Source: CBDFGS01 sp965247255
GTDB lineage: Bacteria; Chloroflexota; Dehalococcoidia; Lucifugimonadales; CAUZJF01
Direction: 5' to 3'
Length of the DNA: 64,000 nt
Assembly (NCBI GenBank): GCA_965247255.1
Contig: CBDFGS010000009.1
Span: 512,167-576,166, forward strand
Shown: in pieces, positions 1 to 8,087 of the stretch
Layout: each line of letters opens with the position of its first letter
How positions within the stretch are numbered: the stretch's first letter is position 1
Notes under the pieces: model-generated
What the model was told of the DNA's origin: nothing
Seen by the model: only the letters and a program-made list of their open reading frames with translations
The model's database searches: none
Program-made: the position numbers and the translations under genes

Positions 1-1204
1 CATCCGCATACTGTGCACCGAGATAGACGTCTTCGATCAACTCAGGGGCCTTCAGACGCCTGAAGCGCTGTTCGGCGACCATCAACATTTTCCAGATCAC
101 CGCTATCGCCCGATCGACCCTCTTGTAGCGCTTGGCGGCATCGGTCCGAAGCCTGAGGGCCGCGAAGGGTGATTCTACCGGGTTCGTCGTGCGAAGGTGC
201 CCCCAGTGCTCCTTTGGGAAGTCATAGAAGGTGACCATGCGGTCCCAGTCCCGCTCCAAGGCCTCTGAGGCCGCCTCGTAGGAATGGTCGCCGCACCACC
301 TGGTGAACACCGTCCTGAGCCGCTCAGCCTCTGTCCGAGTCGGCGCGTAGGGGATAGTACGCAGCATGAGCTTGGCCTGGTCCTGTTGTCGCTTTGGAAG
401 CTTGGCGAGCACGTTTACGATCTTGTGGTTCCAGCAGCGTTGCTCTGCCGCCTGCGGATAGACGTTGCGCAGAGCTCCCCAGATGCCCAGGTGTCCGTCT
501 CCAACCACCAGCCTCGGGCACTCCAGCCCGCGGCGCCTCATGTCCCTGAGCACATCGGACCAGTTCTCTGTGGACTCCCTGTATCCGGGAACAGCGCTCA
601 CCACCACCTTGCTCCCGTCGCTCAGGGCCGCCATCACCACCAGTACTGCCGCCTTCTCCTTCTCAAGACCAGCCTTGACGTAGACTCCATCCACCCACAT
701 GTAGACCACTTCCAGGTCATCGAGGGGCCGGCTGCGCCATTGGGCAAGCTCATCGTTCCACTTGGACTTCAACCGGGCCGCCGTGCTCGCCGATACCGGT
801 GCGTCCTCTCCCAGCAGCCCCCGCAAAGCCAGATCGAAGTCGCCTTCGGATAGACCGTGCAGGTACAGCTCGGGGATCAACTCAGCAACCTTCCTGGTCC
901 TGTTGACGAACAGCGGCAGCAGCCGGCTCTCGAACTGCTCCTCGGTATCGCGGACTCGCGGCCGCCTCAGCTGTATCGTTCCCGAACTCAGCGTAAGCCT
1001 CCGGGCTCTGCCGTATCCGTTCCGATAGCCGGTATCGTTGTCCGAGTCGGATCTGAGCGCCGACTTCGCCCTTCCCAGAAACGCCGTCACCTCCTCCTCC
1101 AGCAACTCCTGGATCAGCCTCTGGACCTGGCTTCGCACCCAATCCTCCAACTGCTCCCACTCCGGCCTTGACTCCGACCTACTCTCAGTGCTTTCCTTCC
1201 TCAT
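1..1204 (-). CDS. IS256-family transposase, 3' end outside window
   Basis: DDE transposase of the IS256 / MULE-like family that cuts and pastes its own element. The start is the ATG at 1204 (MRKESTESRS...). The reading frame stays open to the window edge and reproduces the complete protein at 49015-50205, including the catalytic aspartate in MWVDGVY, the second aspartate in GDGHLGIWG and the glutamate in TTNPVESPFA. The last codons, including the stop, are not in the window. Nothing in the visible frame disables it. Copy 3 has ATA at the position of this ATG, so copy 1 may be the better-preserved version. Confidence 0.85.
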   Translation of the reverse strand, partial: MRKESTESRSESRPEWEQLEDWVRSQVQRLIQELLEEEVTAFLGRAKSALRSDSDNDTGYRNGYGRARRLTLSSGTIQLRRPRVRDTEEQFESRLLPLFVNRTRKVAELIPELYLHGLSEGDFDLALRGLLGEDAPVSASTAARLKSKWNDELAQWRSRPLDDLEVVYMWVDGVYVKAGLEKEKAAVLVVMAALSDGSKVVVSAVPGYRESTENWSDVLRDMRRRGLECPRLVVGDGHLGIWGALRNVYPQAAEQRCWNHKIVNVLAKLPKRQQDQAKLMLRTIPYAPTRTEAERLRTVFTRWCGDHSYEAASEALERDWDRMVTFYDFPKEHWGHLRTTNPVESPFAALRLRTDAAKRYKRVDRAIAVIWKMLMVAEQRFRRLKAPELIEDVYLGAQYAD

Positions 1205-1297
1205 GGGCGGTCTATCTCCTCTCTTGGGCCTCGAGACCGTGTTGTTCAGAGAGAAGGTACACCGCCTGACTGTTTACACACTTTTTGAAGATACCTC
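1..1297 (-). mobile_element. IS256-family element, copy 1 (cut by window edge)
   Basis: The element matches the copy at 48985-50352 base for base over long stretches (position 1 corresponds to 49056). Its transposase-5' end is the terminal repeat finishing at 1297 (gtttacacactttttgaag then atacctc), which pairs with the other end seen in the complete copy. The opposite end lies outside the window. Near-identity with copy 3 suggests recent movement. Confidence 0.85.
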
Positions 1298-1442
1298 CTT
1301 GACAATACGAGCTTTGATTGTTTTGTTGGTAAAGGCGCAGCAACTAACTACAACCCGAACCGAGTAGGTGGAAGCTTAGAGGTGGTCTCGTTTGTCTGAA
1401 CAGCGCTGCCCGGTTTGATAAGTGGAATCGCGCTGCCGTGCG

Positions 1443-2270
1443 TTAGGCCGCCGCGGACTCGGCAGGCGCTCTGTCAAAGAACTGGTCCGGCGTCATTCCC
1501 CCAAGGCTCGAATGGGGCCGTCCGGCATTGTAAAACTCGAAGTACCGCCCGAGTCCAGTTCTGGCTTCCGGGACCGATTCGTAGGCTCTCAGGTACACCT
1601 CCTCGTACTTGACGCTCTTCCACAGCCGTTCGACGAACACGTTATCCTTCCAGCTTCCCTTCCCGTCCATGCTGATCTGGATCCCATTGGTTTTCAGCAG
1701 GCCGGTGAAGGCGTCACTTGTGAACTGGCTTCCCTGATCTGTGTTGAATATCTCCGGCGCGCCGTGGCGTCCCAGGGATTCTTCGAGCGCCTCCACGCAG
1801 AAGTCTGTGTCCATTGTGACCGATACCCGCCAGGCCAGCACCTTGTGGCTATGCCAGTCCATCACTGCGGCTAGGTACACGAACCCCCTGGCCATCGGAA
1901 TGTACGTGATATCCATTGCCCACACCTGGTTGGGCCTGCTCACCTCAAGCCCGCGCAGCAGGTACGGATACACCGTATGGCCGGGCCGTCGCCGGCTGGT
2001 GTTGGGCTTGCGGTACAGCGCCTCGATGCCCATCCGCCGCATCAGTGTGGCGATGTGTCTACGCCCGCAGGAGAGTCCCTCCTGGCGGAGCAGGCCTCGC
2101 ATCATCCTACTGCCTGCAAACGGATACTCAAGGTGCAGCTCATCGATACGGCGCATCAGTCCGAAACCGGCTTCGCCCACCGACCGTGGCCGGTAGTAGA
2201 TGCTCCCGCGGCTGATGCCCACTGCCTTTGCCTGGCGGGCGAGAGGCAGCTTGTGATCGCGGTCGATCAT
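1443..2270 (-). CDS. IS3-family transposase OrfB (integrase core)
   Basis: 275-residue DDE integrase-core transposase. The catalytic triad is visible: D120 in VWAMDITYIP, D178 in FNTDQGSQFTS and E214 in FVERLWKSVKYE, the D-D-35-E spacing typical of IS3. The N-terminal HTH_21-like region (residues 35-90, FAGSRMMRGLL...) precedes the rve domain. The ATG overlaps the orfA stop as ATGA. It is also reachable by a -1 frameshift from orfA through the slippery site at 2312-2318, so the active protein is probably an OrfAB fusion. The frame is intact, unlike the second copy at 23117-23944. Confidence 0.92.
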   Translation of the reverse strand: MIDRDHKLPLARQAKAVGISRGSIYYRPRSVGEAGFGLMRRIDELHLEYPFAGSRMMRGLLRQEGLSCGRRHIATLMRRMGIEALYRKPNTSRRRPGHTVYPYLLRGLEVSRPNQVWAMDITYIPMARGFVYLAAVMDWHSHKVLAWRVSVTMDTDFCVEALEESLGRHGAPEIFNTDQGSQFTSDAFTGLLKTNGIQISMDGKGSWKDNVFVERLWKSVKYEEVYLRAYESVPEARTGLGRYFEFYNAGRPHSSLGGMTPDQFFDRAPAESAAA

Positions 2271-2572
2271 CGCCTTGCGCCCGGCAATCCCGCCTTCGTG
2301 AGCGCGGCCTCTAAAAAATCGTTCTCCAACGCAAGCTCACCGATCTTAGCGTGAAGGACCTTCATATCTACCGGCTTTTCAGCCTGCCCTGGCCCGGCGC
2401 CAAATAACTGCGCCGCACGATCCAGCAACTGGGTCTTCCATTGCGTGATCTGGTTCGGGTGCACATCGAACTGGCTTGCCAGCTCCGAAAGTGTCCGGTC
2501 GCCGCGCACTGCGGCAAGAGCCACCTTCGCCTTGAACTCTGCCGAGTGGTTACGGCGGGGTCGTCTGCTCAT
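2267..2572 (-). CDS. IS3-family OrfA (HTH DNA-binding protein)
   Basis: 101-residue HTH protein of the transposase_8 family (MSRRPRRNHSAEFKAKVALA...). Residues 8-55 form the helix-turn-helix and the C-terminal half is a leucine-zipper-like helix (PVDMKVLHAKIGELALENDF). It binds the terminal repeats of the element and modulates OrfB. A good ribosome site (GGAGCGAG) sits just before the ATG. The 3' end holds a T TTT TTA frameshift heptamer in the right frame for fusion to OrfB. Confidence 0.92.
   Translation of the reverse strand: MSRRPRRNHSAEFKAKVALAAVRGDRTLSELASQFDVHPNQITQWKTQLLDRAAQLFGAGPGQAEKPVDMKVLHAKIGELALENDFLEAALTKAGLPGARR
2312..2318 (-). promoter_or_regulatory. -1 ribosomal frameshift heptamer U UUU UUA
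   Basis: In the orfA frame the codons read GAT TTT TTA, so the heptamer T TTT TTA sits exactly in the X XXY YYZ phase. After a one-base slip the new frame is open through the orfA stop and runs straight into orfB, giving an OrfAB fusion. The same site is at 23986-23992 in the second copy. The sequence is directly visible; use as a frameshift site is inferred from IS3 biology. Confidence 0.7.
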
Positions 2573-2640
2573 CTCTCGCTCCTGTCTCCGAGAGCACTAT
2601 CATGCCCTCAATCAGGCAGCGATTCCACTTATCCCCCTGT

Positions 2641-3342
2641 TCAGATTTCCGGAGCCACTTCTTTCTGCTGTAACACGGTAACGAGATCGGACTTGCTGGG
2701 CTCAGGCGATTCCTCCGGGAGTAGAAGCTCCAGATTGATCGTGTTCTCGCTCGGAGAGAAGAACGTTGCGAACTCCGTGTACCCCAGGTCGACCAGAACC
2801 TGGGCTGCGATTTCGGCACGGCGGCTCTGGTCCGCGATCGAGATCAATCCGCCTCCAGTGAGCACGACATTTTTCATATCTGTGACCTGTCCAGGCACTT
2901 CTCCGGTGAAACGGATGTGGCCTCTGGTGCTGGGTCCTGCAGTGCCTGAGGGCGAATCCATCCATACGGCGGAAATCTGATCCGGGAACTGGATCAGGAG
3001 TCCTTCTGCATATTCTGCAAAGGCCTCCTGGAAGGCTAATGCGCTGTCGATCTCTGCTAGTGGGAGTCCCGTCTCAGCCGCGAGAATGGCATTGTCAGGT
3101 GCTGGTACGGTATCCGGGTCCTGACGAACAATGCCAGGGTCAGTTTGGTCATCGTGTTCCGCGACTTCATCAACGGCATCCCCTTGCTGGTCTGAATCTT
3201 CATTGGCGGAGCCTTGATTCCCCGATCCGGCAGAGTCATCGGACCCGCTTCCAAGCGGCACGGCCGCCACAGCTCCGGCGATTGCGACCAGGACAACGAG
3301 CGAGAGCACTATCATCTTGATTGGCATCGTCTTGATTGTCAT
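2641..3342 (-). CDS. Secreted or membrane-anchored protein, 3' end replaced by IS3
   Basis: About 233 residues from the ATG at 3342, preceded by a good ribosome site (GAGGAGG). Residues 1-28 (MTIKTMPIKMIVLSLVVLVA...) form a signal peptide or membrane anchor. They are followed by an Asp/Ser/Asn-rich low-complexity linker (about 35-80) and a globular region of unknown family. The final codons (..KEVAPEI-stop) lie inside the terminal repeat of the IS3 element, so the natural C-terminus is lost. I do not recognise the family; export is likely, the function unknown. Confidence 0.7.
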   Translation of the reverse strand: MTIKTMPIKMIVLSLVVLVAIAGAVAAVPLGSGSDDSAGSGNQGSANEDSDQQGDAVDEVAEHDDQTDPGIVRQDPDTVPAPDNAILAAETGLPLAEIDSALAFQEAFAEYAEGLLIQFPDQISAVWMDSPSGTAGPSTRGHIRFTGEVPGQVTDMKNVVLTGGGLISIADQSRRAEIAAQVLVDLGYTEFATFFSPSENTINLELLLPEESPEPSKSDLVTVLQQKEVAPEI

Positions 3343-3783
3343 GTTAATCCTCCTCAGTACGAGTATTTGGTGCTTTTGTGAACTTCCTCGCCACTCCTCC
3401 TTTCGACAGTGGCTCATTCAACGATAGGAGGAGAGATGAGCCGGGCGCATGACTAATTGTTACCATTTCTGGCGCGAGTTTTCGGGGTGTGGGTACAGGG
3501 AAGGCGTGAGGGAGCCCCAAGGTCGACGGGAGGATGCTCCTACGAAGGAGGCACAGCGGCTGACCTGCGCAGGCCACGACCACAAGGGGTCCTCACTCCT
3601 GGCTCGTCGCGGGCGTTGCGAACGCAACCACGCAGGGTGTTGGGGTTGAGCCAGCGCTAGCTACCGAATCTCCCCGCTTGTGAAATCCTGGACCGCCAGT
3701 TACAACGACGGGATCGTGCCTGGGAAGGTGCCACAGGAGACAGGGCGACGGATTCCCCTTAAGCTACTGGCCAGTGCTCCGCT
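3343..3783. other. Stretch with no supported gene
   Basis: About 440 bases. The left edge carries the ribosome site and presumably the promoter of the minus-strand secreted-protein gene. Short frames exist on both strands but none has a recognisable domain or a convincing ribosome site. Confidence 0.5.
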
Positions 3784-3969
3784 CTAACCGACTCCTCGTC
3801 TAGTTGCCCCGCCGACTTGAGCGTCCACCCGATCACCGAAGGGGCTGTGGGAAGTAGGAGTACGGGTCAACGTCTTTACAGTTGCCCCCTGTTCCAGCAA
3901 CCGCCGCGCGATGTACTTGCCACTGTAGCCAAAGGCCCCAGTGACGACCGAGAGACTAGATCGGCTCAT
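3784..3969 (-). pseudogene. Remnant of NAD(P)-binding NmrA/epimerase-type protein
   Basis: Only the first beta-alpha-beta unit of a Rossmann protein survives: MSRSSLSVVTGAFGYSGKYI followed by ARRLLEQGATVKTLTRTP. The glycine-rich TGAFGYSG loop and the downstream arginine/threonine strand are typical of NmrA-like NAD(P)H-binding proteins, usually about 280-300 residues. The frame ends after about 60 codons in unrelated sequence. It overlaps the end of the upstream membrane protein by 14 bases, as in an operon. Truncation makes it non-functional. Confidence 0.7.
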
Positions 3970-4377
3970 TGCCTTCCTGACCTCCGAGATCAGCAATGGC
4001 TGCAACAAGGAGCGCGAGGGCTGTTGGCAGGTAGAACATGCCGATCGAAGCTATCGCTACAAAACAGAATCCCAGAAGCACGACGGCGGGGCTCCAGAGG
4101 AGTATCTTGCGCATCGTCGTCTGTTGGAGCCGAAGGCCCAACAAAGTGATGGCGGTCAAGAATATAGGCACAAGCAGCAACAGGACGACATGCAACCCAT
4201 TCTCCGCTATCAGAGTAGAGCTCATCCAGGTCCGCTCGCCGACAGACTCACCAGGGAGTGCTGGAGCTACTGACTCACCCTGGTACACCGGCACGAACGC
4301 AAACCCGATCCCCGCAACCCAAGCAAAGGCATGGGCGATCCATGCAGATACCGTCGCTACGCCGATAGACCTCAGAT
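3956..4377 (-). CDS. Small multi-pass membrane protein, start uncertain
   Basis: The frame encodes about four hydrophobic segments: VSAWIAHAFAWVAGIGFAF, then VVLLLLVPIFLTAITLLGL, ILLWSPAVVLLGFCFVAIAS and LPTALALLVAAIADL. No ATG is available upstream. The first possible initiation codon after the upstream stop is a CTG near 4375, while the GTG at 4294 would omit the first segment, so the gene may have lost its 5' end. I do not recognise the family. It abuts the NmrA-like remnant on the same strand. Confidence 0.5.
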
Positions 4378-4448
4378 GTCCCTACGTACCAAGCGCTACT
4401 ACGTTTCGTGCATCGGACTCCCGGATATCACGGAGCGCCTGAATTGAG

Positions 4449-4724
4449 ATGGCTAAATCCCGGCTAGAGGAGACCCTGAAGTGGGGAGAGCCCAGCTATC
4501 TCGCCAAGGGCGGTAGCACCATCAGAGTGGACTGGAGGGACAGAGAGCCAGACCAATACGCGATGTACTTCAATTGCAACACGTCGCTGGTCGACACCTT
4601 CAAAGCACTCTATGGAGATGTGTTCACATTCGAGGGCAACAGGGCGATCGTGTTCGGCGGAACCGACCAGTTACCAGCCGACAAGCTGAAGCACTGTGTC
4701 TCGCTCGTGATTATTCTACCATAG
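4449..4724 (+). pseudogene. DUF1801-like (YdhG/YjhX fold) fragment
   Basis: 91 residues containing the DUF1801 core: RLEETLKWGEPSYLAKGGST, then YAMYFNCNTSLVDTFKALYG and FEGNRAIVFGG. The family normally has about 40 further N-terminal residues and a C-terminal ALTYHRRK-like helix. Here the N-terminus is missing, and the end (KHCVSLVIILP) diverges where the next gene begins. The fragment converges with and overlaps the end of the DUF4377-like gene by 14 bases. Probably non-functional. Confidence 0.6.
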
Positions 4725-5019
4725 GCTCTTTGCTGACGACCTCGACCAGCCGGTACTGTCCTTTCTTCATAACTACCCTCAATCTGTACACGTATCCTTC
4801 CTCGTATTCGAACCCCTCGACCTTGCGGTAGGTAACCATGCCGTTTATCACTAGCGACTCCCTCGTTTCCGGTCCGACGGTCACCAGCATATTTTCGGGT
4901 ATCCCTTTGGTGACGACACGACGAGGCGATGGGCTATGTTTGGTCAGCCACAGGTAGATGGCTACAGAGAGGGCTATGCAACTGAGGACGATTGCCAACA
5001 TCAAGAGTGCTGTATCCAT
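4711..5019 (-). CDS. Membrane-anchored DUF4377-like protein
   Basis: 102 residues. Residues 1-27 are one transmembrane segment (MLAIVLSCIALSVAIYLWL). The remainder carries the DUF4377 signature: a CxxV-like strand replaced here by MLVTVGPE, then VEGFEYEEGYVYRLRV and a final YRLVEVVSKE. The family is found in bacterial lipoproteins and META-domain neighbours and has no established biochemical role. The start is the ATG at 5019. A single gene with no operon partner visible. Confidence 0.65.
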   Translation of the reverse strand: MDTALLMLAIVLSCIALSVAIYLWLTKHSPSPRRVVTKGIPENMLVTVGPETRESLVINGMVTYRKVEGFEYEEGYVYRLRVVMKKGQYRLVEVVSKEPMVE

Positions 5020-5134
5020 TATGTTTCCTACGTGAAACGGCCCCAGCGATTAAACCGGAGCCGCTAGGTTAAGACCGACCGCTGGCACTACTGATAGGCA
5101 CAGAGGACAGTGGGCCACGCTTAGCGAACTCCGG

Positions 5135-6034
5135 TCAAGTCCGTAGCAGTGTCCCAGGTCCCTCCCCAAAGTCAGGAAATCGAAGTCCATTGATCTGGGG
5201 CGGCCCCAGCCCTCTGTCGAAGTCTGGGCGACGCTTCGTTTCCGTCTTCAGCGCACGTAGCCAATAGGTTTGCTCGGCGTGCCAGGCATCCAGCATTGTC
5301 CATCCAGCGGGTGACTCGTAACGGTTCTGCTCCGCAGTCAGTAGCCCACCCAAGCTTAGGTGAACACCGTCCCACTCTTCCGATGCAGCTCCCCAATTCG
5401 GCACCAGGCGGTCGTCCTCTCTACCCCTTGCAGGATAGCTGACGCATAGGTCATGCCAATCCGACGGGCCATGAATCTCGTACACTCGCACGCTCTCAGG
5501 AAAGCGGACAGACCACCACGCCAGCGGGAACTTGCAATCGTAGTCACCCACCCGGTTATCATAGGCTACAAGTTTCGACGTGAGGTACGGACCGTATAGA
5601 GTCGATGTGATCTGGTTTCCGTAAGGCTTCTGTGCGTAACGCTCCCAAGGCCTCGGTGGGTTCCCCGGTTGTTGCCACGCCATGGTATCCGGCGGCGTGC
5701 CATAGATGAACTCGTCCGGAGTGCCGTGTATCGAGAGCCAAGTCTGCCTATCAAGGTCTACATCGTGGAACCACCATTGGGTATCAGGGCTTTCGATGAG
5801 CGTACGCGCCTGGTCTACCTGTCCCCTTGCGAGAGTTAGTATCCCAGGCGCGACCAAATCATGGTTGGAGTTGTACCTAAACACGAAGTTGACGCAGGCT
5901 GCGGCCATCCGTAGGCTGGCATTCGGGTCTGCTACGACGTCTGGCGTGAGGCCAGCTTCGTCAAACGCGACTACAAAGGCACAGCCAACAACGGAATTCA
6001 GAAGATGGTCAACCCGAGTATCAGTATCGTCCAT
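5135..6034 (-). CDS. Hypothetical protein, 299 residues
   Basis: Soluble, Trp- and Asp-rich protein (MDDTDTRVDHLLNSVVGCAF...) with no signal peptide and no recognised domain. The middle holds aromatic motifs such as WWFHDVDLDRQTW and KFPLAWWSVRFPESVRVYEI, suggestive of a beta-rich fold. Codon composition resembles the neighbours and the frame is long and uninterrupted, so it is probably a real gene. I cannot assign a function. Confidence 0.6.
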   Translation of the reverse strand: MDDTDTRVDHLLNSVVGCAFVVAFDEAGLTPDVVADPNASLRMAAACVNFVFRYNSNHDLVAPGILTLARGQVDQARTLIESPDTQWWFHDVDLDRQTWLSIHGTPDEFIYGTPPDTMAWQQPGNPPRPWERYAQKPYGNQITSTLYGPYLTSKLVAYDNRVGDYDCKFPLAWWSVRFPESVRVYEIHGPSDWHDLCVSYPARGREDDRLVPNWGAASEEWDGVHLSLGGLLTAEQNRYESPAGWTMLDAWHAEQTYWLRALKTETKRRPDFDRGLGPPQINGLRFPDFGEGPGTLLRT

Positions 6035-6373
6035 TAGACAACCAGTTTAAGGCTTACTAGCCGTCGCAGTCTACGTCCCTACCTGAACCGGTCAGCCCCG
6101 AATAGGTGACACCGTCAACGGTCAGTCGCCCTATTGAGAGATGGACATACCGCTTTGTGGTGCCGACCTCGCATGGCGCGTTGATGGGGACCACAAATCC
6201 AAGTCGAGAATAGAGTTGCGAGGAGCGGGGACGTGAGATCAGCGCACTTCTGACCTCCTGGCTACAGCGAGTGGAACATTCCCAGGCTGTGGGTGGCGGG
6301 ACTCTATGCGAAGAGTCCCCGGAGGGGAAATGAGCCCAGGACCCGTGCATGTGGGTAGTTGGGACGTCGCCCG
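6035..6373. other. Stretch with no confident gene
   Basis: A 97-codon minus-strand frame (6057-6350) exists, but it has a composition of poor credibility, no ribosome site and no recognisable motif. I treat the interval as non-coding or as a decayed gene. Confidence 0.4.
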
Positions 6374-6640
6374 TCAGCGGTACACTTGGTCGCGTCTACC
6401 GACCCTCACTACCAGGACACGCAAAGCATCGTCCTGAATGTCGCATATAACGCGACAATCCCCTACCCGATAACGCCATAACCCACCCAGTGGGCCTGTG
6501 AGCGCTTGCCCGACGCTCCGGGGGGCGTCCAATACCGCAACCCGCTCGTCCATGTAATTGATGATGCGCCGAGCCGTATCTCTGTCGAGCCTCCGAAGCT
6601 GGGTTCTGGCCGTGTCGGTGTACTCAATCCTCCAAGCCAA
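6374..6640 (-). CDS. RelE/ParE-family mRNA interferase toxin
   Basis: 88 residues with the compact RelE fold: MAWRIEYTDTARTQLRRLDR, then GPLGGLWRYRVGDCRVICDI and VLVVRVGRRDQVY. Conserved basic and aromatic residues at the C-terminal strand (WRYRVGDCR; VGRRDQVY) match ribosome-dependent RNases of the RelE family. It lies directly after the antitoxin with a 17-base overlap, so translation is coupled. Length and motifs are complete; probably functional. Confidence 0.88.
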   Translation of the reverse strand: MAWRIEYTDTARTQLRRLDRDTARRIINYMDERVAVLDAPRSVGQALTGPLGGLWRYRVGDCRVICDIQDDALRVLVVRVGRRDQVYR

Positions 6641-6851
6641 GCTCTGCCCTCACGTCAGCGGCGGCATGTATCCCTTCCTGGCCTTTGCGGATGCGTTCGA
6701 GAACGTCCGCGGCCAGGTAATAGTCCTCGATGTCTTCGAGCCCACGGTCAATGATCTCACGCAGGTAGAATGCCTTGGTTCGCCCGGTCTGCGATGCCAG
6801 CAGAGCAAGCCGCCGCTCGGTGTCGGGCGACAATCGAATCGAGGTCGCCAT
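6624..6851 (-). CDS. RelB-type / ribbon-helix-helix antitoxin
   Basis: 75 residues starting at the ATG at 6851, which has a GGAGGA ribosome site. Residues 1-45 (MATSIRLSPDTERRLALLAS...) form an Arc/MetJ-type ribbon-helix-helix DNA-binding domain. The acidic C-terminus (AAADVRAELGLED) is the usual toxin-neutralising tail. It precedes the RelE toxin in a two-gene operon and presumably represses its own promoter. Confidence 0.85.
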   Translation of the reverse strand: MATSIRLSPDTERRLALLASQTGRTKAFYLREIIDRGLEDIEDYYLAADVLERIRKGQEGIHAAADVRAELGLED

Positions 6852-7095
6852 GTCGCTGTCCTCCGTTGTTGTGATGGGTGTATTCATTGTATCACAAATG
6901 GTTGCCACCGTCCTCCTCGGGTCATATAGCCACACAGTTTCTTTGAATTACCTTCGTTCCACGAGTTGACCGAGCCCATCGGGTCCTGCTACCACGAAGG
7001 GACAGTTTGCGCGCGAGCCGTAGGACGCTGGCCCTCTCGATCCGCCAATGCGTGAGCCGGGCGGGCACCTACGTATCTTTGGCGATGCTACGTCC

Positions 7096-7896
7096 TCAGA
7101 TTCCCATGCCGGTCGAGTTCGCTACCGCACCCACGCAGGTCCATCCTCCCCAGAGGAATTGGTGCCTGGTCTTAGGCCATCGGAAACTGCCTACGAAAGC
7201 GAAACCACAGACCTGATACGTGAAGGTGAAGTCCTGGGGCCGAAGCCGGACTATCAGCGCCAATAGCAGCAAGTCTAGCGGCAGCAACGCCAGTCCTACT
7301 ATCGGAGCAAACAGCAAGGTCGGGAAGCCCCAGAGGTCAAAGGCTTCCATCACAATGATGATCGGTGGGATGGGCGCTGCACCGACAACAGCGAACCACC
7401 GTTCCGCGTTGGTCTTGAAGAGCGGGAGGGGGAAACGCCTCGGCTCCGCCAGGCCAGCCCAGATCGGTTGGGACCGGCACCCGTAGAGGAACAGTGTCAC
7501 ATACATCGGTGCCAGGAATGTCACCCCAGCAACCAAGTCCCACGGAAAGCCCTCCATGGGTTCCACCGACCGCATGGCAAGGTCCAACTGTTCTGCTAAG
7601 ATGAGGTTGTAGGCGATGTCCCAAGCGAGGAGTGCCGGCATGAATACCCGCCAAAAGACCGCACTGAATATGCGCCGCCGGGAGACGAACCCGAAGACGC
7701 CGACCAGCGCTGTGGCGGCCATCGGTACGTCCAGCACGTCGAACGCCGTTGGACTCTCACTGAGTATCGACAGGGCGGAGCCAAAGAGGAACATCGCCAG
7801 CAGCAGAAGATATGCGTACCAGGCGATCTCCGGGAGCCGCGGGATTGCGATGACTCTACTGAGCATGTCAACTTTGTACTGCGGATCGGTATTCAT
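7096..7896 (-). CDS. Polytopic membrane protein of unknown function
   Basis: About 266 residues from the ATG at 7896; a TTG at 7911 is an alternative start. There are six or so hydrophobic spans, among them IAWYAYLLLLAMFLFGSALS, VPMAATALVGVFGFVS, LVAGVTFLAPMYVTLFLYG, WFAVVGAAPIPPIIIVM and LLFAPIVGLALLPLDLLLLAL. No signature motif is visible. The C-terminal 30 residues are soluble (WPKTRHQFLWGGWTC...). It stands alone, with an IS1380 element about 200 bases upstream. Confidence 0.6.
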   Translation of the reverse strand: MNTDPQYKVDMLSRVIAIPRLPEIAWYAYLLLLAMFLFGSALSILSESPTAFDVLDVPMAATALVGVFGFVSRRRIFSAVFWRVFMPALLAWDIAYNLILAEQLDLAMRSVEPMEGFPWDLVAGVTFLAPMYVTLFLYGCRSQPIWAGLAEPRRFPLPLFKTNAERWFAVVGAAPIPPIIIVMEAFDLWGFPTLLFAPIVGLALLPLDLLLLALIVRLRPQDFTFTYQVCGFAFVGSFRWPKTRHQFLWGGWTCVGAVANSTGMGI

Positions 7897-8087
7897 TGTC
7901 AACGAGTCCAACCCTACTATGCTCGCTCCCTTCTCTGTAACTACGCATTATTCCGCCACGTGAGCTGGGGCATAGTGATTCTTTCTATATTTGGACGGAA
8001 AACCCATATTCATAGGCCATGAATATGCGATAATCCAACTGGGATTTTTGGCCTATCGGCCTGGAATCCTGGGCTTGGATTCTTTAG

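Larger units (their letters stand above)
1378..2662 (-). mobile_element. IS3-family element, copy 1 (1285 bp)
   Basis: Boundaries come from comparison with an almost identical 1285-bp copy at 23052-24336: identity stops on both sides at the same bases. The ends are imperfect inverted repeats; one reads AGAGGTGGTCTC...TCTGAACAG and the other, reversed, AGAAGTGGCTCC...TCTGAACAG. The element carries overlapping orfA and orfB on the minus strand. Its right end runs into the 3' end of the secreted-protein gene beside it and supplies that gene's last codons. Confidence 0.9.

Noticed and set aside
6057..6350. 97-codon minus-strand frame upstream of the RelBE genes
   Set aside because: No ribosome site, no recognisable motif and unconvincing composition; kept only as a gene-free note.
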